From positions 1 to 37,109 of the IMG/VR virus record IMGVR_UViG_3300036780_000098: a stretch of 37,109 bases of DNA, one strand, 5' to 3'. The stretch comes from a virus. How positions within the stretch are numbered: the first letter of the stretch is position 1; each line of letters opens with the position of its first letter. Below are positions 1 through 6,496 of the stretch, piece after piece. The notes beneath the pieces are model-generated. The model made no database searches. It was given only the letters and a program-made list of their open reading frames with translations, and was not told where the DNA came from. Both the position numbers and the translations under genes were made by a program.

Positions 1-16
1 GCAGGGGCCGGTGACA

Positions 17-63
17 CACTCGTAATGCGTAGGTCATCGGTTCGATTCCGATAGGCGGCTCCA
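17..63 (+). other. att: attachment-site core: 3' part of a tRNA-Thr(CGT) gene
   Basis: The segment has the anticodon loop with CGT at 21-23, the 3' anticodon stem (26-30), a perfect T-arm (stem 36-40 with 48-52) and an acceptor 3' strand ending in encoded CCA at 61-63. The 5' anticodon stem (14-18) mispairs at one position with the 3' strand, and no usual D-arm is visible in 1-13. It is therefore a tRNA 3' fragment and not a complete tRNA gene. Tyrosine-integrase phages commonly use such a fragment as the attP/attB identity segment, and an integrase gene lies 550 bp away. Whether this is attP, attL or attR cannot be decided here. Confidence 0.8.
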
Positions 64-65
64 GG

Positions 66-120
66 TCAGGAGCCTGAGCAGGGAAAGGCTCAAGATCAAT
101 GCCAGCCATCGTGCCAGCCA
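66..120. repeat. short repeats next to the att core, possible integrase/Xis arm sites
   Basis: Directly after the CCA end is a perfect inverted repeat, TCAGG-AG-CCTGA (66-77). It is followed by two copies of GCCAGCCA (101-108 and 113-120) in 12-bp register. Integrases of this type bind short direct repeats (arm sites) beside the core, so this is a plausible arm region. The assignment rests on position and repetition only. Confidence 0.35.
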
Positions 121-189
121 AACCCCCCCGGAACGAGGCCAGATCTGCGGCCATGTCAACCGCGCTGGCCGGCCGCGCGTCAGACTCGC

Positions 190-612
190 ATGAGGAAGAT
201 TCCCGCCGCGCTCGCGGCCACCGCCTTACTGGCCACCGCCGCGTGCGGCCAGCAGCCCGGCGCTGCGCCGGCCGCGGCCAGCAGGCCGCCGGCGTCGTGC
301 CGCCAGCAGTACGAGACATGGAAGCACGGCCCGGCCCGCCACCTGGAGGCTGCCGCCAGCCGGCTGCAGGCCGACGGGAAGGCCGAGGACATCCCGAAGC
401 TGGAGGCCGACCTCAAGACGGCGGGCAGGGATGCGGCCACGCTGGCCCCGCCACCGCGGTGCGCCGACCCGAAGGACTACGAGAAGCAGGTCATGGCGCG
501 AATCAGCGGGCTCGGCGGCCTGATGCTGGCCGAGGTGCCACTGAAGAACATGAAGGCGATCGAGCGGAAGCTCGGCGCCGAGCTGGACAAGACGGTCGGC
601 AAGAACCGCTAG
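190..612 (+). CDS. small secreted lipoprotein, possible lysogenic-conversion gene
   Basis: This is a 140-residue protein with an N-terminal signal sequence: two basic residues, an Ala/Leu-rich core and a lipobox-like TAAC with Cys at about residue 19. It is therefore probably cut by signal peptidase II and anchored to the outer face of the membrane. The mature part is mostly helical, with conserved-looking Cys near residues 37 and 90. It lies alone between the att core and the convergent integrase gene, only 3 bp from the integrase stop. Genes in this position in prophages often act after lysogeny, for example in superinfection exclusion, but the function here is inferred from position. The start has no strong Shine-Dalgarno sequence. 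I do not recognise the family. Confidence 0.7.
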   Translation: MRKIPAALAATALLATAACGQQPGAAPAAASRPPASCRQQYETWKHGPARHLEAAASRLQADGKAEDIPKLEADLKTAGRDAATLAPPPRCADPKDYEKQVMARISGLGGLMLAEVPLKNMKAIERKLGAELDKTVGKNR

Positions 613-615
613 AGA

Positions 616-1722
616 TCACTGCCCGGTCACATACCGCTGCATCGCATCGGCGGCCCGCCGGTGCAGCACCGGCCGCACATGCTGATAGACCCTCCGCGTG
701 AAGTCCGGCGAGGCGTGGCCGATCAGCACCTGCACCACCTTGATGTCCTCGCCTTCCTCCAGCAGTGCGGTGGCGAACGCGTGCCTCAGGTCGTGCACCC
801 GGTAGTGCGGCAGGCCCAGGTCGCCGGTGAGGTCGCGCCAGTTCTGCCAGTCGGCCCGCTGCGGCAGGGTGAACACCCGGCCGTCGGTCAAATCGCGGAC
901 CTGAGTCCTGCGCCACTCGCGCAGCGCGTCCACGGCCACCGGCGGCAGCGGGGCAGCCCGCACCGCCGCCTCGCTCTTCGTCCCCGGCACGTCGATGTAC
1001 GGCTCGTTCCCGTCGAGGTGAACATGCCGCCAGCGCAGCCGCAGCGCCTCACCCTGCCGGATGCCGGTCGTGATCGCCACGATCCACCGCGCCCCGTACG
1101 GCCACGTCTGGCAGCGCTCAATGATCCGGACCACCTCGTCCGCCGTGGGCGGCTCCGGCCGGGCCGGGCGCGACCGAGGCGGGTGCACCAGCGCGCACGG
1201 GTTGTGCGGCAGCTTCCGCCGCGCCACCGCCGTATTCAGCGCCATCGACAGGATCGTGTGCGCCTGGCCGATCGTCGCCGCCGAGACCATGCCGCCGCCG
1301 CGGCGGGCCGGCCGCCGGGCGAGCTGGGCGTGCCAGGCCTCGATGTCCTCGACGGTCAGCTCAGGCAGCGGCACGCGCTCGAAGTAGGGGGCGATGAGAT
1401 CCCGCACGTGATGCAGGTAGGTGCGGCTGTAGGTCGCCTCGGAGATGCGCGGCCGGGCCGTGTTCTCCAGCCACCGCAGCACCCACTCGCCCACGTAATA
1501 CGGCCGGCCCCTCGGCGCAGTGAAGCCGTCGGCCCGGGCGGCCATGAACGCGGCCCGCTTACCGTCGGCCTCCACCGCGGTCGCCCCGGTGAACTCGCGC
1601 CGGTCCCGCCCCCCGCCCGGCAGCCAGCCCAGGTCGGCTACAGCGACCCATCCGGCTTTCCGGCCACCCTGCTTCCCGCGCTCGTAGAGCCCTCCGGTTC
1701 CCTGCTGCCGCCGTCGTGGCAT
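616..1722 (-). CDS. int: tyrosine recombinase / phage integrase
   Basis: This 368-residue site-specific recombinase integrates and, with a directionality factor, excises the phage. All catalytic residues are visible: Arg222 (TGIRQGEA), Lys249, His310 and Arg313 (HDLRHAF), His336 (LIGHAS) and the nucleophile Tyr346. The basic N-terminus (about 1-60) is the likely arm-binding domain and residues 75-180 are the SAM-like core-binding domain. The length is normal for phage integrases. The start ATG has AGGAGG (minus strand, 1727-1732) four bases upstream. It overlaps the end of the upstream small membrane-protein gene, so translation may be coupled. Its target is probably the tRNA-Thr 3' end at 17-63. 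Confidence 0.97.
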   Translation of the reverse strand: MPRRRQQGTGGLYERGKQGGRKAGWVAVADLGWLPGGGRDRREFTGATAVEADGKRAAFMAARADGFTAPRGRPYYVGEWVLRWLENTARPRISEATYSRTYLHHVRDLIAPYFERVPLPELTVEDIEAWHAQLARRPARRGGGMVSAATIGQAHTILSMALNTAVARRKLPHNPCALVHPPRSRPARPEPPTADEVVRIIERCQTWPYGARWIVAITTGIRQGEALRLRWRHVHLDGNEPYIDVPGTKSEAAVRAAPLPPVAVDALREWRRTQVRDLTDGRVFTLPQRADWQNWRDLTGDLGLPHYRVHDLRHAFATALLEEGEDIKVVQVLIGHASPDFTRRVYQHVRPVLHRRAADAMQRYVTGQ

Positions 1723-1871
1723 GACGCCTCCTGCCTGGCCTTCGCCTTACCAAGCTTGTACCCGGCCGTGAACGCGAGGACGAAGGGCGCGATCACCCAC
1801 CTCACCCACACTGCCACGATGGCAACCTGGACGGCTCCAAGGACGAGGCGTCTCGGTCCGGGTGACGACAT
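1638..1871 (-). CDS. small membrane protein overlapping the integrase start
   Basis: This is a 77-residue protein with one strong hydrophobic helix (about residues 8-34) and a basic, charged tail. The ATG at 1871 follows a GGGGG tract seven bases upstream; a TTG two codons earlier is an alternative. The 3' end overlaps the integrase gene by 85 bp in another frame, and the integrase ribosome binding site lies inside it, which suggests co-expression. Its family is unknown. The gap between it and the repressor gene (1872-1990) holds only a small inverted repeat, CATGC-TATT-GCATG (1928-1941), and no convincing promoter. Confidence 0.45.
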   Translation of the reverse strand: MSSPGPRRLVLGAVQVAIVAVWVRWVIAPFVLAFTAGYKLGKAKARQEASCHDGGSREPEGSTSAGSRVAGKPDGSL

Positions 1872-1990
1872 AGTCAAACCCCCACTTTCAGATGCAGGCT
1901 GCCAGCCCCGCTCTGCAATTTGCGCTGCATGCTATTGCATGGAGTGCGCGAGTGATTACCGGAGTGAGACGCCCCGCAAGCCTGGAACGT

Positions 1991-2398
1991 TTACGCCCCG
2001 CTGTCATCAGTTGTATCGCGCAAGATCAGCTCCGTCAGGGCGCGCTTCTGCCTCTCGCTGAACACCCGCGATCCGCTGATCTGGTCCACCACCGCGCGGA
2101 CCTCGCCGGCGAACTCGTCACCGGCCGGCAGCCTGCGCAATTCCGCGGCGGCATCTTCCCGGCCGGCCGTCTCAAGCTCGTCCGCGGTGACGCCGACAGC
2201 CCATGCCATCCGGGCCAGCGTCTCGGCCGGGGCCTTCTCCGGGTAGTCGGTTCCGCGGATGCGGATCACGCCGGTCTCGAGCTGGCGGTACCGGGTCTCT
2301 GAGATGCCCGCGCGGCGTCCTGCCTCGAGGCGGGACAGGTGCTGTTCGGTGCGCTTGCGCGCGATGATCACCGCTTCGGGCGGCGGCTCTGGCGTCAT
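1991..2398 (-). CDS. XRE-family HTH protein, probable lysogeny repressor
   Basis: This is a 135-residue protein. Residues about 10-45 form a lambda-repressor/XRE-type helix-turn-helix (turn around RRAGIS, recognition helix with RYRQLE). The remainder is helical and could mediate dimerisation. The ATG at 2398 is preceded by GGGGAGA on the minus strand (2405-2411) six bases away. Longer starts at 2413 or TTG 2464 lack this signal, and the latter would use the promoter -35 box. It is transcribed divergently from the excisionase-like gene, with repeated operator-like octamers between them, as expected for an immunity repressor. It has no autocleavage domain. Confidence 0.8.
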   Translation of the reverse strand: MTPEPPPEAVIIARKRTEQHLSRLEAGRRAGISETRYRQLETGVIRIRGTDYPEKAPAETLARMAWAVGVTADELETAGREDAAAELRRLPAGDEFAGEVRAVVDQISGSRVFSERQKRALTELILRDTTDDSGA

Positions 2399-2421
2399 GC
2401 GCCGTCTCCCCATCGTCTGGT

Positions 2422-2534
2422 CTCGCGTACTTCCGCACAGTAACACGCACTTACGCGCAGGCAATAGGTCGCGATTAAGTCTCAGGCCGACGAGTTGGCG
2501 AGTTTCGCTGGACAGTTACGCGTAGGTGCGCGTA
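2422..2534. promoter_or_regulatory. operator-like octamer repeats in the divergent control region
   Basis: Variants of TGCGCGTA recur: on the minus strand at 2452-2459, on the plus strand at 2527-2534, a palindromic TACGCGTA at 2517-2524, and TACGCGAG on the minus strand at 2422-2429. Two copies sit side by side in the spacer of the rightward promoter, and one sits in the spacer of the leftward promoter. This is the layout expected for sites of the adjacent HTH repressor, which would block early transcription and tune its own. Confidence 0.5.
2437..2464 (-). promoter_or_regulatory. predicted promoter of the repressor gene
   Basis: Reading leftwards, TTGCCT (2464-2459) and TACTGT (2442-2437) are separated by 16 bp. 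A start near 2430 would give a leader of about 32 bases containing GGGGAGA before the ATG at 2398. The octamer TGCGCGTA lies inside the spacer, so the repressor could regulate its own gene. Confidence 0.5.
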
Positions 2535-2538
2535 GTGT
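2509..2538 (+). promoter_or_regulatory. predicted early rightward promoter with leaderless start
   Basis: TGGACA (2509-2514) and TAGTGT (2533-2538) are separated by 18 bp. The expected start nucleotide, seven bases after the -10 box, is the A of the ATG at 2545. No Shine-Dalgarno sequence precedes that ATG, so the message is predicted to be leaderless, a mode common in actinobacteria. The spacer is almost filled by two operator-like octamers. Confidence 0.55.
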
Positions 2539-2544
2539 CGCGCC

Positions 2545-2751
2545 ATGACCGAACCTCTACTGCTCACCGTCAAGGAGACCGCGGACCTTCTCGGGCTCTC
2601 CGAGACCACGGTCTGGACCATGATCCGCAAGCGCGAGATTGCCTCCGTCGGGGGTACCGGCCGCGGCCAGGGCCAGCGGCAGATGCGCCGTATCGAGCGG
2701 TCCGAAGCGCTCGCGTGGATCAAGCGCAACCGGACCCCCGCAACCCCCTGA
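2545..2751 (+). CDS. xis: excisionase-like / AlpA-MerR-type HTH protein
   Basis: This is a 68-residue protein with a winged helix-turn-helix of the excisionase/AlpA class. Residues about 8-30 carry LTVKETADLLGLSETTV, and the wing runs over basic residues 33-52 and ends in a helix. Proteins of this size act as recombination directionality factors or as activators of mobile-element genes. It is the first gene after the early promoter and lies opposite the integrase/repressor block, which fits Xis or a Cro-like early regulator. The start is supported by the leaderless promoter; no ribosome binding site is present. The choice between Xis and Cro-like roles is open. Confidence 0.75.
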   Translation: MTEPLLLTVKETADLLGLSETTVWTMIRKREIASVGGTGRGQGQRQMRRIERSEALAWIKRNRTPATP

Positions 2752-2758
2752 ACAGCAT

Positions 2759-2793
2759 TCAGCCCGCCCCGGTGTGTGGCCAGGACGGGCTGA
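2759..2793 (+). promoter_or_regulatory. stem-loop in the leader of the early operon
   Basis: TCAGCCCG (2759-2766) pairs exactly with CGGGCTGA (2786-2793), and partial pairing continues inwards. There is no T-run, so it is not a typical intrinsic terminator. It precedes a strong AAAGGAG site for the gene at 2827. It could be an attenuator, a processing site or an mRNA stabiliser. Confidence 0.45.
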
Positions 2794-2826
2794 GGAGCAG
2801 CACCACCATCGTAAAGGAGTAGCAGC

Positions 2827-3249
2827 ATGACCACCTACCTGCATCCGGCGCTCAGCAAGGTTGGCGCGCCTTCCGCGAGGCTGAACCAGGCCGCCTTCGC
2901 GGCCGGCGCCCTGACGGTCACCGTCGATCTCGGCGGCGGCAACGGCATGACCTTCGAGAGCCCGGACGAGATCAGGCCGTACCTGGCCGCGTTCGAGCAG
3001 GCGCTGGAGCTGGCGTGCGACGGCCAGGCCGAGCTCGCCCGGCGTGCCGCCCAGCAGGCCGCTAAGGACGAGCCGCGGTTCTGCACGGCCACCAGCCCGA
3101 CCAGGTACCGGCACGGCAAGGTCAAGTGCACCCTGGACGCTGGCCACGACGGCGAGCACGAGGCCGGCGGTATCGGCCCGGTGGCGTACCGGTGGGCCGA
3201 GGGCAGCGAGATCGACTGGGAGACCGAGCCCACGGCGGTGGCCCGGTGA
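2827..3249 (+). CDS. hypothetical early phage protein
   Basis: This is a 140-residue soluble protein of unknown function, with AAAGGAG seven bases before its ATG. The first 55 residues resemble a beta-strand region followed by an acidic helix. Residues 85-115 contain Cys and His spaced as in a zinc-binding loop (FCTAT...KCTLDAGHDGEHE). Its stop overlaps the GTG of the next gene by four bases, so it starts the long translationally coupled early operon. No catalytic motif is visible. Confidence 0.75.
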   Translation: MTTYLHPALSKVGAPSARLNQAAFAAGALTVTVDLGGGNGMTFESPDEIRPYLAAFEQALELACDGQAELARRAAQQAAKDEPRFCTATSPTRYRHGKVKCTLDAGHDGEHEAGGIGPVAYRWAEGSEIDWETEPTAVAR

Positions 3250-3647
3250 CCGCCCAGATCATCTCCACCGGCATCGACGGCCACTGGTCGGCCGGGATCC
3301 CGCTCGGCGGCACGCCGCTGGCCATCGCGCACACCAGCAGAATCCTGCTCGGCTTCGACGGCGGCACCCTGTTCTACCTCGACCTGGCCGGCGCGTCCCC
3401 GGGGTGGCTGGCCGACCTGCGGAAGGCACTGGACGAGGCCACGCCGGCCCCGGTGCCGCTGGCGGCCCTGTGCGGGCCGGCCCGCTACCAGCCGGAGACG
3501 CCGGCCTGCCCGGCGCACGGCTGGTACGACTGCCCGTGTAGCGGCACGCCGGACTACCGCGTCGACCCGCGCATGGTCAGCCGTGAGCCGCTGGAGCGGA
3601 TCGCGGCCGAGGACAGCGCGCCGGAGCGCCAGGCGGTGACCCCGTGA
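3246..3647 (+). CDS. hypothetical early protein with C-terminal Cys cluster
   Basis: The GTG at 3246 overlaps the previous stop (GTGA), giving 133 residues. An open frame continues upstream, but the coupled start is the natural choice. The N-terminal half looks like a small beta-sheet domain. Residues 76-100 hold Cys and His in a CG...CPAH...DCPC arrangement that could bind zinc. The function is unknown. It is linked to the next gene by the same four-base overlap. Confidence 0.65.
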   Translation: MTAQIISTGIDGHWSAGIPLGGTPLAIAHTSRILLGFDGGTLFYLDLAGASPGWLADLRKALDEATPAPVPLAALCGPARYQPETPACPAHGWYDCPCSGTPDYRVDPRMVSREPLERIAAEDSAPERQAVTP

Positions 3648-3808
3648 CCGCCCGGATCGGGCAGGCCCCCGGATGGTGGCCATCCCTCGTCCAGGCACTG
3701 TGCGACTCGTGCGGCTGGCGTGGGCCGGTGCGTGACCTGACCAAGGGCAACGGCCAGGTGCTCGCCCAGCTCGACCGCGACGAGCACACCTGCGGCGGTG
3801 CGTCGTGA
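3644..3808 (+). CDS. 54-residue zinc-ribbon-like mini-protein
   Basis: The GTG overlaps the preceding stop and the TGA overlaps the GTG of the next gene, so it fits exactly into the coupled operon. The protein has CDSCGW near residues 20-25 and HTC near 48-50, a compact CxxC/HxC metal-binding pattern. It is too short for default gene callers. Its role is unknown; phage proteins of this kind often bind host polymerase or other phage proteins. Confidence 0.6.
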   Translation: MTARIGQAPGWWPSLVQALCDSCGWRGPVRDLTKGNGQVLAQLDRDEHTCGGAS

Positions 3809-4242
3809 CCGCCGGCCTGTACACCGCCCTCGTCGCCGCCTGCCTCGGTGTGCTGTTCGTCACCACCCACCTCGTCAACGGGTTCGCCCACCCGCGCGGC
3901 CAGCACCACGGCGGCCGGGCCGAGCGGGTCGTGAAGGCGAGCGCGCGGGAGGCGCGGGCCGCGTGGGACGGCGAGCCGGAGCCGCTGCTGTTCTGGTCTG
4001 ACGGCACGCTGGACGACCCGGACAGCCGGTGGGTGGAAGTGTCGCCGCTGGCCATCTGGTCCGCGCCCGTCAGCCGGCCGGTGCCGGACCCGTGGGAGGT
4101 GCAGGCGCGGGCGAAGATCGCCGCCGACGTGAAGGCCGGGCTGGTGGCTGCGGCGGCCGTACCGCGGCCGTGGGCTGAGGAGACGGGTTCGTTCGCGGCG
4201 CTGACCGCGCGGGACCTGGCCACACCAGGAGGCCCGGGGTGA
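3805..4242 (+). CDS. membrane-anchored hypothetical protein
   Basis: This is a 145-residue protein with one N-terminal transmembrane helix (about residues 4-27) and a soluble, charged remainder with several Trp and Pro. The GTG start overlaps the previous stop. There is no signal-peptidase site, so it is probably an anchored protein with the bulk in the cytoplasm, given the basic residues after the helix. The function is unknown. Confidence 0.65.
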   Translation: MTAGLYTALVAACLGVLFVTTHLVNGFAHPRGQHHGGRAERVVKASAREARAAWDGEPEPLLFWSDGTLDDPDSRWVEVSPLAIWSAPVSRPVPDPWEVQARAKIAADVKAGLVAAAAVPRPWAEETGSFAALTARDLATPGGPG

Positions 4243-4412
4243 TCCAGTCCGCCTACGACGCCCTCGATGTGGCCGAAGCGCTGCACCAGGCCGACGTGGC
4301 GCGGCTGATGGGCGGGGAGCCGCAGCGTTGCCCTGGCTGCGGCTACGTCCTGCCCAAGTGCGACTGCGAAGCCCGCTACGGGCGGAGGGGACGGAGGCGT
4401 CCCGATGGCTGA
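4239..4412 (+). CDS. 57-residue zinc-finger-like mini-protein
   Basis: The GTG at 4239 overlaps the preceding stop and its own stop overlaps the next ATG by eight bases. An N-terminal helix is followed by CPGCGY and CDC near residues 31-43, then a very basic tail. The Cys pattern suggests a zinc ribbon, and the Arg-rich end could contact nucleic acid. The function is unknown. Confidence 0.6.
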   Translation: MIQSAYDALDVAEALHQADVARLMGGEPQRCPGCGYVLPKCDCEARYGRRGRRRPDG

Positions 4413-4686
4413 GAGTCTCGGCCCGTCGCCGTGGCCGGACTGCGGCACCCTGACCGCCGCCCGCCGCCACAACCGGCGCCACGAGCCTGCCTGCCACGAC
4501 TGCCGACAGGCCGAAGCCCGCAACCACGCCGAACGGTCCGGCACCGATGGCGACGGCGCGCAGACCGGCGACTTCCGCGCCGTCCGCAACGGCCTGCCCA
4601 TGATCCCCGGCTACGCCTGGCACGCCCGCACCTACCCGTGGGCGCGCCGCGTCTGGGCCCGGCTCAAGGGCGGTGAGCGGCGGTGA
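4405..4686 (+). CDS. small Cys/His protein of the CGT-RH-CxxC type
   Basis: This is a 93-residue protein with GGAGG shortly before its ATG. Residues 13-40 show CGT...RRHNRRHE...CHDC followed by an Ala/Arg helix, an arrangement that recurs in small actinophage proteins and probably binds zinc. The next gene contains a second, diverged copy, so the two are likely paralogues. The C-terminal part is aromatic and basic (WHART...WARR). The function is unknown; DNA or RNA binding is plausible from the charge. Confidence 0.7.
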   Translation: MAESLGPSPWPDCGTLTAARRHNRRHEPACHDCRQAEARNHAERSGTDGDGAQTGDFRAVRNGLPMIPGYAWHARTYPWARRVWARLKGGERR

Positions 4687-5021
4687 GCCCCGAGCCGTGG
4701 CCGTCGTGGCGGCGCAAGGGCTGCGGCACCGAGGCCGCCTGCCGGCGGCACCGCCGCAACGGCGAGACTCCCGACCGTGCCTGCCTGGAGGCTGAGGCTC
4801 AGGCGCACCGGCGGCGCGCCGCCGAACGCCGCGAACTCGCCGGCACCGGGGCCGTCCACTACCGGTACGCGCCCGACGCTGCCGTGTACGGCCAGCCGCG
4901 CGGCTTCCCCGCGTGCGGCCGGCCGGCCGGTGTCACGCTCACCAGCGACCCGGCCGGGGTGACCTGCGGGCAGTGCAGGCGCAGCGGGCCGTACCGGCAG
5001 GCGGCGGGGGTGGCTGCCTGA
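4683..5021 (+). CDS. second CGT-RH-type Cys/His protein with extra CxxC
   Basis: This is a 112-residue protein whose GTG overlaps the stop of its likely paralogue. Residues 14-45 repeat the CGT...RRHRRNGE signature, but the last Cys of the paired CxxC is replaced (RACLEAEA). A C-terminal CGR...CGQCRR adds a second possible zinc site. The family is unrecognised beyond this motif. Its position in the coupled cluster suggests a shared role with the neighbouring gene. Confidence 0.65.
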   Translation: MSPEPWPSWRRKGCGTEAACRRHRRNGETPDRACLEAEAQAHRRRAAERRELAGTGAVHYRYAPDAAVYGQPRGFPACGRPAGVTLTSDPAGVTCGQCRRSGPYRQAAGVAA

Positions 5022-5113
5022 TGTATGTCGTCCTGCTGGCCGCGACGCCGCTCCTGACCGGGGCCGCCGTCTACGTCCTCTTCCGGCTCACCGGCCGGCT
5101 GGGCAAGCCATGA
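5021..5113 (+). CDS. 30-residue single-helix membrane peptide
   Basis: The ATG overlaps the preceding stop by one base (TGATG) and the stop overlaps the next ATG (ATGA). The product is essentially one hydrophobic helix (residues 2-22) with a short basic end. Tight coupling on both sides supports translation. A second peptide of the same size and kind occurs at 6493, just before the methyltransferase gene. Confidence 0.5.
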   Translation: MYVVLLAATPLLTGAAVYVLFRLTGRLGKP

Positions 5114-6006
5114 GCGGCACCACTCTGCGCACCCTCAGCCTCGGAGCAGGTGTCCAGTCCACAGCCCTGCTGCTGATGTCACTCGAAGGCGCGCTCCCGA
5201 AACTGGACTGCGCGATCTTCGCCGACACCGGGTGGGAGCCACGGCGCGTTTATGACCACCTGGACCTGATCACCGCCCAGGCGGCAGGAGGCGGCATTCC
5301 CCTGCTCAGGGTCGGTGGTGGCGACCTCCGGAACGACGCAATCAATCCGTCGCACCGATACGCGAGCATCCCGTACTTCGTGCGCAACCCGGATGGCAGC
5401 GAAGGGATGGGACGGCGGCAGTGCACGAGCGAATACAAGCTGACCCCGATCCGCCGCAAGGTCCGCGAACTGCTCGGCGCGAAGGCCCCCGACTTCCGCC
5501 GCGTCCCGAAAGGCCACGTCGCTGAGCAGTGGATCGGGTTCAGCACGGACGAGATCGGACGCGTCTCCGAACACGACCAGGTGTCCTACATCGCCAAGCG
5601 GTATCCGCTGCTGGAACTCGGCATGGACCGCAAGGCGTGTGAGCGGTGGCTGCGGTCACGGGGCTGGACATCGGTCACTAAGAGCGCCTGCATCGGATGC
5701 CCCTTTCACGGCAACCGGCAGTGGCGCGAGCTGCGGGACCACCACCCGGAGGAATGGGCCGACGCCGTGGCGTTCGACGCGGCCATCCGCAAGGGCAGCG
5801 CGCGCGGGCTGCCGCTGAACGGCGAAGCGTTCCTGCACCGTTCCCGCGTCCCGCTGGCCATCGCCCCGATTGACCGGGTGACCTCGGCGGAATGGAGAAG
5901 CCGTCAGGTTGACGTGTTCGACGCCATCGCCGACGCCGGCGAGGAGGGCAACCCGGACGGCTGCTCGCCTTATGGCTGCAGGAGCGGATCGGCGGTGGCC
6001 CAGTGA
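5110..6006 (+). CDS. PP-loop ATPase / PAPS-reductase-like phage enzyme
   Basis: This is a 298-residue protein of the adenine-nucleotide alpha-hydrolase fold. The nucleotide-binding PP-loop is SLGAGVQST (residues 10-18), followed by the FADTGWE strand typical of PAPS reductases and sulfurtransferases. Cys105 (RRQCTSEYK) and Cys194/Cys197 (ACIGCPFH), perhaps with Cys177, could ligate an Fe-S cluster, as in DndC and TtcA relatives. Known members reduce PAPS or transfer sulfur to nucleic acids; many actinophages carry this gene with no assigned role. No partner Dnd genes are present. A DNA methyltransferase lies 0.6 kb downstream in the same operon, so nucleic-acid modification is one inference. 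Confidence 0.85.
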   Translation: MSGTTLRTLSLGAGVQSTALLLMSLEGALPKLDCAIFADTGWEPRRVYDHLDLITAQAAGGGIPLLRVGGGDLRNDAINPSHRYASIPYFVRNPDGSEGMGRRQCTSEYKLTPIRRKVRELLGAKAPDFRRVPKGHVAEQWIGFSTDEIGRVSEHDQVSYIAKRYPLLELGMDRKACERWLRSRGWTSVTKSACIGCPFHGNRQWRELRDHHPEEWADAVAFDAAIRKGSARGLPLNGEAFLHRSRVPLAIAPIDRVTSAEWRSRQVDVFDAIADAGEEGNPDGCSPYGCRSGSAVAQ

Positions 6007-6206
6007 GCAGGTGCGGCCGGTGCGGCCACCCCGAGGAAGCCCACCAAGGCGCCACGGCCGACGAGACCGACGTCCTCCTCGCCACACTCCGCTGCCGCGG
6101 CTACGCCATCCCCCGCGCCACCATCCCCGAGACCACCGCGCCACACCCCCCGCTGTGCACCAGGTGCGGGCGCCAAGGACACGAAACCGAAAGGTGCCCC
6201 TGGTGA
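6003..6206 (+). CDS. small double zinc-ribbon protein
   Basis: This is a 67-residue protein with CGRCGH at residues 4-9 and CTRCGRQGHETERC at about 52-65. The latter is close to a zinc-knuckle pattern (CxxC-x3-H-x4-C), a fold that often binds single-stranded nucleic acid. The GTG start overlaps the preceding stop and the TGA overlaps the next GTG. The function is unknown. Confidence 0.7.
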   Translation: MSRCGRCGHPEEAHQGATADETDVLLATLRCRGYAIPRATIPETTAPHPPLCTRCGRQGHETERCPW

Positions 6207-6496
6207 ACTTCACCCAGATCGCCGCCCTCACCGGCATCCTCACCGTCAGTCTCGTCACCGCCGCCCACGCCGCCATCAAAGCCTGGCGCCGGACCGGCGA
6301 CGACCTCGAAGCCCTCGTCGACGCCACCCGCGAATTCCGGCCCTGCCCCGACTGCCAGCGCGGCGCCCACGCGCCCGCCCGCTGCACGTGCCCGGCCGAC
6401 TGCGGCAGCCCCAACTGCACCGGCACCCGCACCGGCTTCTTCGACCTGGCCGCCTGGGAGCACGCGTACAACGAGCAGAACGCAGGCCGGCCATGA
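6203..6496 (+). CDS. membrane-anchored Cys-rich hypothetical protein
   Basis: The GTG at 6203 overlaps the previous stop, giving 97 residues. Residues 5-27 form a hydrophobic helix that could be a membrane anchor. Residues 47-76 contain CPDC, CTCPADC and a further Cys, enough for one or two zinc sites, followed by an acidic aromatic helix. The function is unknown. Confidence 0.6.
   Translation: MNFTQIAALTGILTVSLVTAAHAAIKAWRRTGDDLEALVDATREFRPCPDCQRGAHAPARCTCPADCGSPNCTGTRTGFFDLAAWEHAYNEQNAGRP

Noticed and set aside
1-63. Complete tRNA-Thr gene
   Set aside because: The D-arm is not recognisable and the 5' anticodon stem has a mismatch, so only the 3' part is supported.
99-701. 200-codon plus-strand frame near the att site
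   Set aside because: It overlaps the lipoprotein gene, whose signal peptide and lipobox are clear, and its own sequence is Arg/Ala/Gly-biased.
2835-4601. Long open frame of 588 codons on the minus strand
   Set aside because: It lies opposite the coupled early genes, has biased Arg/Ala/Pro composition and no recognisable domain. It is the usual antisense shadow of high-GC coding DNA.
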